Source of the DNA: Nanobdellota archaeon
GTDB taxonomy: Archaea > Aenigmatarchaeota > Aenigmatarchaeia > Aenigmatarchaeales > Aenigmatarchaeaceae
NCBI GenBank assembly: GCA_018901655.1
Contig: JAHIEG010000013.1
Location: 1 to 54,865, forward strand
DNA length: 54,865 nt
Direction of reading: 5' to 3'
Numbering within the stretch: position 1 is the stretch's first letter; each line of letters opens with the position of its first letter. A program made the translations under genes and the position numbers. Below are positions 18,781 through 26,798 of the stretch, one piece after another. The notes beneath the pieces are model-generated. The model did no database searches. It was not told where the DNA came from and saw only the letters and a program-made list of their open reading frames with translations.

Positions 18781-19153
18781 AGTATTAAAAATACCAGTAG
18801 GTGCACAAGAAGGTTTTATGAAAATGCAAGAAATGCAACAGCAAATGCAACAAATAAATTATCAAAAAGAAACACTTAGATTTCAAAAAATCGAAGCTGA
18901 AAGAGCTTTAGAAGAAATGAAAGAAATAAATAATGATACAGAAGTTTTCAAAGCTGTTGGTCCAATTTTAATAAAATCAACTAAAATTGAACTTGAAAAA
19001 GAGCTTAAAGAAAAAATAGAAACTGCAGAAGTTAGAATAAGAAAGGTTGAAAAAGAAGAAGAGCAAATTAAAGAAGAATTAACAACTATTCAAAACGAAC
19101 TTCAAAAACTTTTAGTACCAGCTGACGATGAAAAACCACAAGCAGCTGGTTAA
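18773..19153 (+). CDS. pfdB: prefoldin subunit beta
   Basis: coiled coil with VFKAVGPILIKSTKIELEKELKEKIETAEVRI. Confidence 0.93.
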   Translation: MTEVLKIPVGAQEGFMKMQEMQQQMQQINYQKETLRFQKIEAERALEEMKEINNDTEVFKAVGPILIKSTKIELEKELKEKIETAEVRIRKVEKEEEQIKEELTTIQNELQKLLVPADDEKPQAAG

Positions 19154-19161
19154 TTTATTTT

Positions 19162-19776
19162 TTATTTTTCTTCAGAAAACTGAACTACATCATCTGTAGT
19201 TAATTGATCTTCTACCGTAGAAGCTTCTTCACATTCAGGTGCTTCTTCTTCGATATATACTACTACAGGTGCTACCGAAGTTATATCTTCTGGCAATTCC
19301 TCTGAATGTTCGATACTATATCTTCCTCTATTTTTACCACTAGGATTTTTTAATGCTACAATCTCACATATTTCATCTTCATTTAAAAAGTGCCCTACAT
19401 GATTTCCCTGACTGTAGTTTTCATAATCAGTTCTCTCTTTAGGTTTTAATGAACTTAAATATATATTTTCTCGATTAACAATTGTAGAACCGGCAGTTAA
19501 TAATGCTAATCTAATTTTACGATGTTCTAAGCCAATATCAACAATTACATCCATCTTATGATATCCAACTTCTCCTGTTTTGCCAGGATTATCATTTACA
19601 GTTTGAATCAATTCAATAAGAAGATTTCTAGTTAGTGGCTGATCTCTCTTATCCAATATATCCAAAATATATCCATATTCTTTTTCTGCAATATTTGAAG
19701 GGGTTTTTCTAAGTTCAGTATACATTGACATTAAAGGATCGTTATTCATTTTATCACCATAAGCTTTGTATGACAT
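19162..19776 (-). CDS. hypothetical protein
   Basis: long ORF with TATA-like upstream region. Confidence 0.55.
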   Translation of the reverse strand: MSYKAYGDKMNNDPLMSMYTELRKTPSNIAEKEYGYILDILDKRDQPLTRNLLIELIQTVNDNPGKTGEVGYHKMDVIVDIGLEHRKIRLALLTAGSTIVNRENIYLSSLKPKERTDYENYSQGNHVGHFLNEDEICEIVALKNPSGKNRGRYSIEHSEELPEDITSVAPVVVYIEEEAPECEEASTVEDQLTTDDVVQFSEEK

Positions 19777-19904
19777 ATGAACTTTATATACTTAACGGTA
19801 GTAGTAAATATTTAACTAAATATGATTAGATACTAAACCAAAACACATTTAAGGAACATATACCATTAATAATTCTTAAGTGAAAACAATATGAGGCAGA
19901 TTAT

Positions 19905-20147
19905 ATGTTTGAAGATATCGCAGAACTTATTAAACAGGTTTCAGAAGACAAATCTGTACCTAGAAATATTAGAGAAAAATGCCTTGAATCTATTAGAATT
20001 CTAAACGATCAAAAAGATCCAGTAGATATTAGAATAAATGCTGTTATTAGCTATTTAGATGAGATATCAAATGATCCAAATATACCAATGTACACAAGAA
20101 CACAGGTTTGGAACATAGTATCCCTATTAGAAAGTAAGCAAAAATAA
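19905..20147 (+). CDS. UPF0147 family protein
   Basis: EKCLESIRILNDQKDPVDIRINAVISYLDEISNDPNIPMYTRTQVWNIVSLLES. Confidence 0.85.
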   Translation: MFEDIAELIKQVSEDKSVPRNIREKCLESIRILNDQKDPVDIRINAVISYLDEISNDPNIPMYTRTQVWNIVSLLESKQK

Positions 20148-20190
20148 TTATATATACAAGAGAAACATAATAATAGTTGGAGGGTTTAAA

Positions 20191-20514
20191 ATGTTTGATA
20201 AATTATTTGGGAAAAAACTTGACGAAGGAGAATATATTGAACTTGATACAAGTGAAGAATTATTAGGAAATAAGATACAAATCAAGGTTGATAAAATAGA
20301 AGACTTCATTGATACAGACAAGGTCCAGAAAGCAGTTAGAGCAGGCGCAATAGTATTAGTTAAGATCAAAACTATTAGAGAAAGAGACTTAACAGAACTA
20401 AAAAGAGCTATTGACAAACTTAGAAAAACTGTAGTTGCAATGAATGGAAACATTGTTGGAATTGATGAAGATTATATATTACTGACACCACCTGGCGCAA
20501 CAATTTTAAGATAA
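20191..20514 (+). CDS. sepF: SepF-like cell division protein
   Basis: QKAVRAGAIVLVKIKTIRERDLTELKRAIDKLRKTVVAMNGNIVGIDEDYILLTPPGATI. Confidence 0.87.
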   Translation: MFDKLFGKKLDEGEYIELDTSEELLGNKIQIKVDKIEDFIDTDKVQKAVRAGAIVLVKIKTIRERDLTELKRAIDKLRKTVVAMNGNIVGIDEDYILLTPPGATILR

Positions 20515-20519
20515 ACTAG

Positions 20520-20834
20520 TTATTTTATTTTTGATCCATTTTTAACTGGTTTATCAACTGTCAGTAAAACTGGTTCTCCATCTGTCGCAGCTAAAAGCAT
20601 ACCATTACTTTCAACTCCTCTTATTTTTGCAGGTTCTAAATTATTAACAACAATTATTTGCTTTCCAATCAGTTCTTCAGGAGAATAAGCTGTTTTGATT
20701 CCAGCTACTATTGTCTTTTCTTCTCCAACATCTATTGTTAACTCTAAAAGCTTATCTGCTCCTTCAACTTCTTTTGCTTCTTTTATCTCTGCTACTCTTA
20801 GATCAAGTTTTGAGAACTCAACATATGTTATCAT
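20520..20834 (-). CDS. tRNA-binding OB-fold protein (MetG beta-type)
   Basis: FSKLDLRVAEIKEAKEVEGADKLLELTIDVGEEKTIVAGIKTAYSPEELIGKQIIVVNNLEPAKIRG; start refined to MITYVEF. Confidence 0.88.
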   Translation of the reverse strand: MITYVEFSKLDLRVAEIKEAKEVEGADKLLELTIDVGEEKTIVAGIKTAYSPEELIGKQIIVVNNLEPAKIRGVESNGMLLAATDGEPVLLTVDKPVKNGSKIK

Positions 20835-21046
20835 TCTTTCACCTCTTTCAATGCTTTCTCTATAGTAACTATCTGTATTCCACTGAGATCGTCTGAGTCG
20901 TCTATAGCTTCTGACATAATTATGTCTGTCATTCTTTCTCTTCCCAAGTCTTTCCAATCAGGCTTCATAAACATTATCGACATAAACCTATCAAACTCTT
21001 CTTCTGATAATGATTCAATCTTTCTTCGTATCTCTTCTTTATTCAT
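20831..21046 (-). CDS. small acidic helical hypothetical protein
   Basis: ORF overlapping both neighbours in the metG operon. Confidence 0.6.
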   Translation of the reverse strand: MNKEEIRRKIESLSEEEFDRFMSIMFMKPDWKDLGRERMTDIIMSEAIDDSDDLSGIQIVTIEKALKEVKE

Positions 21047-21048
21047 TT

Positions 21049-22548
21049 TTACACCTCTATTTTTTTGAAAAGAACTTCACCTTTAATTATTTTTCCTTCA
21101 AGTTTACCCCATTCTAAATCTTTCCAAACCGGAGCTTCTGTTAAACCAAGTTGTTCTCTTATTCTATCACATGTATCTGGAACAAATGGATGAAGTAAAA
21201 TAGATGAAAGTCTTATTCCTTCCAATAGTTCATACATTATCTTTCCAAGTTCATCCTTATCTTTAATCTTCCAAGGCTCTTTATCATTTACATATTTGTT
21301 AAGCTCATAAACGAATTTCATAATTTCTTCAACTGCATGATGTAGTTTAAATTCATTAATTAAATTTTCAACTTTTGTTGGAACATCTTTAAACTTCTCT
21401 TTAATCTCACCATCATATTTAGGAGGAACTTTTCCATCAAAATTCTTTTCAGTCAGAGTTAAAACTCGATTAACAAGATTACCTAATCCGTTTGCTAAAT
21501 CACTATTTGTTTTTGATATAAGTTCTGCATTACTATAATCTGCATCATCATCTGAAGTTATTCCGGCCAATAAATAATATCTTACAGCTTCTGGTCCATA
21601 CTTCTGTATCTGAGTCAAAGGATCAATAACATTTCCAGTACTTTTTGACATCTTCTTTCCTCTCGATGAAAGAAAACCATGAACTAGTAATTGTTTTGGA
21701 AGTGGTAGTCCTACAGATAACAACATTGCTGGCCAAAAAACTGCATGAAATCTTATAATATCTTTACCAACCAAATGAACATCAGCTGGCCAATATTTAT
21801 TAAATTTCTCTTTATCAGTTGTATAACCGATACCTGAAAGATAATTAGTTAGAGCATCACACCAAACATACATTGTATGTGTTTCATCCCCCGGAACCGG
21901 TATTCCCCACGATAATTTTTCTTTAGATCTTGAGAAACTTACATCTTCTAAACCAGTTTTTATAAAATTCAATATTTCATTTTTCTTAGAAGTTGGTATT
22001 ATCTTATATTCATCAGATTCAATTAATTTAATTAATTGGTTTTGATATTTTGAAAGTTTGAAAAAGTAATTTTCTTCATGAAGTATCTCTGGCTCTTTAT
22101 TATGTAGCTTACATTTTCCTTGAAATAAATCTGAATCTTTTACAAAAGCTTCACAACCAGTACAATATTTTCCTTCATATTCTTTTTTATAAATATCTCC
22201 TGATTTGACTAACTTAGTCCATATATCTTGTGCTGTTGGCCAGTGTCTTTCTTTATCTGTAGTTCTAATATAATCAGTGTTAGAAACCTTAAACAGTTTC
22301 AATATCTCTTTAATATATCCTGTATTTATGTTAACAAATGCTTGCGGAGTTTTATCAGCTTCTTTAGCTGCTCTAAAATTTTTAATTCCATGTTCATCTG
22401 AACCTGTTAAGAAAAACACATCATCTCCTTTTAATCGATGAAATCTAGCTATAGCATCAGCTTGTATTTCCTCTAAAGCATGCCCTATGTGAGGAGGCCC
22501 ATTAGTATAAATTATACTAGTTGTAATATAAAACTTATTTTTTATCAT
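21049..22548 (-). CDS. metG: methionyl-tRNA synthetase
   Basis: MIKNKFYITTSIIYTNGPPHIGHALEEIQADAIARF; GKKMSKSTGNVIDP; zinc-binding Cys region. Confidence 0.96.
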   Translation of the reverse strand: MIKNKFYITTSIIYTNGPPHIGHALEEIQADAIARFHRLKGDDVFFLTGSDEHGIKNFRAAKEADKTPQAFVNINTGYIKEILKLFKVSNTDYIRTTDKERHWPTAQDIWTKLVKSGDIYKKEYEGKYCTGCEAFVKDSDLFQGKCKLHNKEPEILHEENYFFKLSKYQNQLIKLIESDEYKIIPTSKKNEILNFIKTGLEDVSFSRSKEKLSWGIPVPGDETHTMYVWCDALTNYLSGIGYTTDKEKFNKYWPADVHLVGKDIIRFHAVFWPAMLLSVGLPLPKQLLVHGFLSSRGKKMSKSTGNVIDPLTQIQKYGPEAVRYYLLAGITSDDDADYSNAELISKTNSDLANGLGNLVNRVLTLTEKNFDGKVPPKYDGEIKEKFKDVPTKVENLINEFKLHHAVEEIMKFVYELNKYVNDKEPWKIKDKDELGKIMYELLEGIRLSSILLHPFVPDTCDRIREQLGLTEAPVWKDLEWGKLEGKIIKGEVLFKKIEV

Positions 22549-22549
22549 T

Positions 22550-23656
22550 TTATGCACCATATTTAAGATTTCTTTCTATAACATTTAGCCTTGCTAAATC
22601 CATATCGTTTCTTCTCTTTTTATGTTTTAGGTATGGTTCTAATGAATCAAATAGCCTTAATAAATATGATTTGTTGCCAGTATAAACGCCCCAGCAATCT
22701 TGATTCTGATTTCTAATACCACTTCTACTTTCCAATCCAAAATTTGTTTTTATTCCCAATATATTTAGTTTATTATGAATTTGATAAAGTATCTTTTTAT
22801 CATAGGATCTTAAACGAAATTTGGCCATATTACTATAAATTCCGATATTGCCTTCGGCATCCGTGTATCCTGCTAAAAATGAAAAGAAATATTTTTCATT
22901 ACCCAATATCCAATTATAAATATAATTTTCTTTTGGTAATAGGAAAGAAAAAGAGTTATTCATTTGACATTGAGTATAAAATACACTATTATGCTTTTTT
23001 GTATAAAAATGTCCGTATTTTTTGAAAAGGCTTCGAATTAATTCAACCTGTTCAGTTTTGGTGGTATTTGTTTTAAGTATAATTATTGAACCAATTCTTT
23101 TGGCGTGTAAATCACCTATTCTGAAACCAATTAAATATGCTTTTTCTTCCAAATCCCCAGAAAAATCTTTTTTAAGATATTTTGTACATGCTTCTGAAGT
23201 AGTACGTAATTTTATATTATGTAATTTCATATTTTTGAAAATTGTTGCTATAGAACAATTGAACTTTTTTGCTATTTTTGATAACGGGAGTCTTCTTTTA
23301 CTATATAAATATATTAATTCGCCTTTCAATATTTCAATTTTCTCCAATCGTCGTGTCTTTATTTTGGATTCTTCCAATTTTCTACCAATCGTAGAATTTC
23401 GACAATTATATAATTTAGCTATTTTGTAGGTAGAAAGTTTCTTTTTCAAATATAGATTTACTAATTCTTTCTTAGAAATAGAAATTCTTTTTTTTGGTAT
23501 TCTTCTTGGAATATCATATTCTTTTAGTCTGTTTTGGATAACTGTTGGATCACAAGCATATTCTTTTGCAATTTTATATGTGGATAATATTTTATTTACA
23601 TACATTTTTTCTAATTCTTTTTTTGGTATATTAATTTTCTTAATCTTAATCACCAT
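22550..23656 (-). mobile_element. LAGLIDADG homing endonuclease ORF with three N-terminal HTH repeats, inserted at the metG 5' end
   Basis: YLIGFRIGDLHAKR and FLAGYTDAEGNIGIY motifs; repeats 'ELxxxYxxxxLSTYKIAKxYxCxxxTI'; start overlaps metG relic, stop overlaps metG start. Confidence 0.88.
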
Positions 23657-23705
23657 TTGTATAAATTATTGCTGTACTTATGTAAAATTTAATTTTAATC
23701 ACCAT
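23646..23705 (-). pseudogene. relic of the original metG 5' end (MVIKIKFYISTAIIYTNGD*)
   Basis: translated KFYISTAIIYTNG is 11/13 identical to KFYITTSIIYTNG of intact metG but 28/39 at nucleotide level. Confidence 0.85.
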
Positions 23706-23820
23706 CGCATCCAACTGCTTCAAGATATTTATCTATATCAAAAGGAGACCAATCTTTGCATACTTGTTTAACCTTTTTACAAACCTTGATCTTAATACAA
23801 TTATTGCAGGTCTTCTTCAT
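23695..23820 (-). CDS. small Cys-rich protein (41 aa)
   Basis: MKKTCNNCIKIKVCKKVKQVCKDWSPFDIDKYLEAVGCDGD; stop overlaps the metG relic start. Confidence 0.65.
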   Translation of the reverse strand: MKKTCNNCIKIKVCKKVKQVCKDWSPFDIDKYLEAVGCDGD

Positions 23821-23880
23821 AACTCTTGATTATATTGTAAGTTTATAAATTTCACGCGACCCAAACCTTTAAATAGTATT

Positions 23881-23921
23881 ATGAATATATATTCATTATA
23901 GGATACCGAATATGTATTCAT
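23881..23921. promoter_or_regulatory. two palindromic operator-like sites
   Basis: ATGAATATATATTCAT (23881-23896, perfect palindrome) and GAATATGTATTC (23908-23919) just after a TATA-like TTTAAATA. Confidence 0.5.
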
Positions 23922-23938
23922 AACCGAGGTGAAATAAA

Positions 23939-24025
23939 ATGCCAGATAAAGATGGAACAGGCCCAAGATCAAGAAGCCCAAGACCAAAAGGAAAAAAGAA
24001 AGGAATGAAAAAGGGAAACTGTTAA
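23939..24025 (+). CDS. 28-aa ORF resembling the N-terminus of DUF5320 proteins
   Basis: MPDKDGTGPRSRSPRPKGKKKGMKKGNC; RBS GAGGTGA; not in track. Confidence 0.55.
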   Translation: MPDKDGTGPRSRSPRPKGKKKGMKKGNC

Positions 24026-24057
24026 ATTAAAAATATTAAAATATGGAGGTGAAAACA

Positions 24058-24261
24058 ATGCCAGGAAGAGATCAAACAGGTCCTAATGGAATGGGAAGAA
24101 TGGGTGAAAGAGGGATGGGACCATGTGGTAAAGGAATGATGTATGGAAGGGGATTTGGTAGAGGATGTGGATTCAGACAAACTATAACAAAGGAAGAAGA
24201 AATTGAAATACTAAAACAAGAAAAAGAATCAATTAATAAAAAATTAGAAGAATTGGAATAA
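24058..24261 (+). CDS. DUF5320-like Gly/Met-rich protein
   Basis: MPGRDQTGPNGMGRMGERGMGPCGKGMMYGRGFGRGCGF then coiled coil. Confidence 0.75.
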   Translation: MPGRDQTGPNGMGRMGERGMGPCGKGMMYGRGFGRGCGFRQTITKEEEIEILKQEKESINKKLEELE

Positions 24262-24290
24262 ATATATATTCAAAACGACAAGTATTATCT

Positions 24291-24566
24291 ATGCCAAGAC
24301 CAAGGAAAGGAAGAAATATTCGCTTTAGAGCAAAAAGCAATTACTACAAACCAGCTGGAATCCCAATTCGAGAACTAGAAGAAATTGTGATGAGCAAAGA
24401 AGAAATGGAAGCGCTTAGACTAAAAAATTCAGAAGATTTAGATCAAGGAGAAGCTTCAAAAAAAATGAATATCTCTCAACCAACATTCCATAGAACACTT
24501 ACGGGTGCCTATAAAAAAATAACTGAAGCTCTTGTAAAAGGTAAAGCAATAAGGATTGAGGATTAA
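24291..24566 (+). CDS. DUF134/UPF0251 HTH protein
   Basis: MPRPRKGRNIRF...LEEIVMSKEEMEALRLKNSEDLDQGEASKKMNISQPTFHRTL. Confidence 0.88.
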   Translation: MPRPRKGRNIRFRAKSNYYKPAGIPIRELEEIVMSKEEMEALRLKNSEDLDQGEASKKMNISQPTFHRTLTGAYKKITEALVKGKAIRIED

Positions 24567-24567
24567 T

Positions 24568-24981
24568 ATGCAAAAATACACCCATCTCTTGTTTGCCTTA
24601 TTATTTTTCTTACTCCTAAATCAATATTTTCGTTTCCCATTATACTTAGCAGTATTTGCTTTTATAGGAGCAACAGTACCTGATATAGATCTTAAAATAA
24701 AAAGCCTACACAGAAAGCTCCTGCATAACATATGGACTCCGATAATCATATCGTTTATATTATTACAACTTAATCTAATCGATCAGATGATAGCAATAAT
24801 ATTTTCTATAGGATTTTTAAGCCACCTTCTTTCTGATTCGCTCACCCACATGGGAATAATGCCACTTTGGCCAATAACCAAACCAAAATTTAATGGACCA
24901 TTTAGAACAGGTGGACTTGGAGAATTTGGAATACTAGCTGGAATGTTAATAATCCTTTTCTTTATAATTGGAATAATCTAA
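24568..24981 (+). CDS. membrane-bound metal-dependent hydrolase (YdjM/DUF457-like)
   Basis: GATVPDIDLKIKSLHRKLLHNIW; SHLLSDSLTHMGIMPLWP; multiple TM segments. Confidence 0.8.
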   Translation: MQKYTHLLFALLFFLLLNQYFRFPLYLAVFAFIGATVPDIDLKIKSLHRKLLHNIWTPIIISFILLQLNLIDQMIAIIFSIGFLSHLLSDSLTHMGIMPLWPITKPKFNGPFRTGGLGEFGILAGMLIILFFIIGII

Positions 24982-25142
24982 AATAACCAACCAAAATAGT
25001 ATAGAAGTGCTAATGCTACTCCAACTAAAATTGCTACTCCAACTAATCTTTTAATGATTTTAAAACCAAGATAGATAAGAATTATTACTAACACTATACT
25101 TGCTATTTGCTTGTATAATAGTGGCAAAGTTTCAAAGACCAT
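24978..25142 (-). CDS. small membrane protein (54 aa)
   Basis: MVFETLPLLYKQIASIVLVIILIYLGFKIIKRLVGVAILVGVALALLYYFGWLF; not in track. Confidence 0.55.
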   Translation of the reverse strand: MVFETLPLLYKQIASIVLVIILIYLGFKIIKRLVGVAILVGVALALLYYFGWLF

Positions 25143-25204
25143 ATCTAATTATACTCCTTCTTAGAATAAAAAGCTTTTTAAAGATTGAAATACATCAAAG
25201 CAGT

Positions 25205-25492
25205 ATGAAAATAAGCGAAACACAAGTGAATGCAAACGCAGACATTGTAGGAAACATAAAAGCAATAGAAGACTTGAAACAAGTTACAACAAAATTTGGA
25301 ACACAAGTATCTCTAACTGTTGCTATTCTAGAAGATGATAGTGGTACAATCAAATTAAATCTTTGGGGATCACAATCAGAAGGAATAGAAGAAGGTAAAA
25401 CAGTAGAAATAAAAAATGGTTTTGTTAAAGAATTCAAAGGAGAAAAACAAATAAGCGTCGGAAAAATGGGTTCTGTTAAGGTTGTAGAATAG
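25205..25492 (+). CDS. OB-fold nucleic-acid-binding protein (RPA-like)
   Basis: VTTKFGTQVSLTVAILEDDSGTIKLNLWGSQSEGIEEGKTVEIKNGFVKEFKGEKQISVGK. Confidence 0.82.
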   Translation: MKISETQVNANADIVGNIKAIEDLKQVTTKFGTQVSLTVAILEDDSGTIKLNLWGSQSEGIEEGKTVEIKNGFVKEFKGEKQISVGKMGSVKVVE

Positions 25493-25647
25493 ATATAACC
25501 AAACTTCCTAAACATTTTTAATATTTCTTTAGCCTCAGCTAAATTGGTTTTTTCATTCTTAGGACAGTATATTCTATTCATTTCAAAGTAGTAACTAATC
25601 GATAGTTTTATATAGTTCTAATGTTAACTACTATTAAGTGATTAACT

Positions 25648-25965
25648 ATGAATAACGCATACGATCAATTGACTATAAAACCAGAAGATTTTGCTGTTGA
25701 AGCAACAAGAGATCTTTGTAGTCAAACTCAGAATCAAAATGTATATTCTGTATCTTTAAACATTGATGATTACGAAGCAAAAGCACAAAGAGAATTTGAT
25801 AAAATTTTAGTTAAATCAGAAAAAGCACGTGTACAAAATTTATTATTAAAACAAGGCGAGGAATACATAGATTCGATAATAAGAGCTGCAAGTAACTATG
25901 TATTAAATCTTGAATTAGAAGATACTGAAGATGCATTGCTGACAGAAATAATATCTAAAATATAA
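25648..25965 (+). CDS. hypothetical protein
   Basis: ORF with TATA-like upstream. Confidence 0.55.
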   Translation: MNNAYDQLTIKPEDFAVEATRDLCSQTQNQNVYSVSLNIDDYEAKAQREFDKILVKSEKARVQNLLLKQGEEYIDSIIRAASNYVLNLELEDTEDALLTEIISKI

Positions 25966-25982
25966 ATAATGAGGTGAAAAAA

Positions 25983-26294
25983 ATGACATCATTCCAATAC
26001 GAAACGAACAAAATTGTTAAAGCACATAGAGAATATGGAGAAAAGCAATCTCAACCAGTTGCACCAGTAGCACCACACGCAGCTAATACAAATTATCCGG
26101 AAGAAGGAATTCCAGAATATGCACAAAACTTTTTGGAGACTTTAGATAACCAACCGGCAATTCCATCTGGTAAAACATGGGGAGATGTTTTTTATGAAAC
26201 ACCAGAAGATATCGCAAATGACATTTTAACTGAAATTGAAGCTAAAGAAATTGGAGAAAACGTATATTCAGAAGTTCAAAAAGCATATTCTTAG
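25983..26294 (+). CDS. hypothetical protein
   Basis: RBS GAGGTGA then ATG. Confidence 0.55.
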   Translation: MTSFQYETNKIVKAHREYGEKQSQPVAPVAPHAANTNYPEEGIPEYAQNFLETLDNQPAIPSGKTWGDVFYETPEDIANDILTEIEAKEIGENVYSEVQKAYS

Positions 26295-26414
26295 GTAGCA
26301 TTATTTTTTATGCCACAAATGCTTCTTTTCAAATATACGTCAAAAGACGATAGTTTTAAATACTTGTTATAGACAACTATTAAATTCACAATAACATAAA
26401 AAACGGTGAAAAAA

Positions 26415-26522
26415 ATGATAGAATATAATAATAAAGAAACAACAGCAAAAAGATTAGAGAAAGCATTAGAACAGTTTCAGACTTATGAAAAAGCTGATCA
26501 GTATCTAATTAGAAATATTTAG
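26415..26522 (+). CDS. 35-aa small ORF
   Basis: MIEYNNKETTAKRLEKALEQFQTYEKADQYLIRNI; RBS GGTGA; not in track. Confidence 0.45.
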   Translation: MIEYNNKETTAKRLEKALEQFQTYEKADQYLIRNI

Positions 26523-26531
26523 GTGAAAAAA

Positions 26532-26798
26532 ATGGGATATAATAACATGAACGATGTACCAAAAGAAGAATTACACGACTTTAAGTATAAAGATAATGTG
26601 TATGCTCTTTTAGATGAAATTATAAGCACTACTAGTGCGGTTAATAAGTTATCTGAAAATAAAAACAGAACAATTCAAGACAGAATATACAGAGGAGAAT
26701 TTTTTCCAGAAAGACTGAATGATACTCCGATGGCAACAGCAGAAAAAGAAAAAATTAATAGAATAATTAGAAATATTTCAAAAATCGAAAAATATTAA
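26532..26798 (+). CDS. hypothetical protein
   Basis: RBS AGGTGA, coupled to the preceding stop. Confidence 0.5.
   Translation: MGYNNMNDVPKEELHDFKYKDNVYALLDEIISTTSAVNKLSENKNRTIQDRIYRGEFFPERLNDTPMATAEKEKINRIIRNISKIEKY

Noticed and set aside
22744-23429. Plus-strand ORFs across the metG endonuclease
   Set aside because: Antisense to the LAGLIDADG ORF, which has recognisable motifs.
25195-25581. 128-aa minus ORF over the OB-fold gene
   Set aside because: Plus frame has the OB-fold pattern and a sensible start; minus frame is a shadow.
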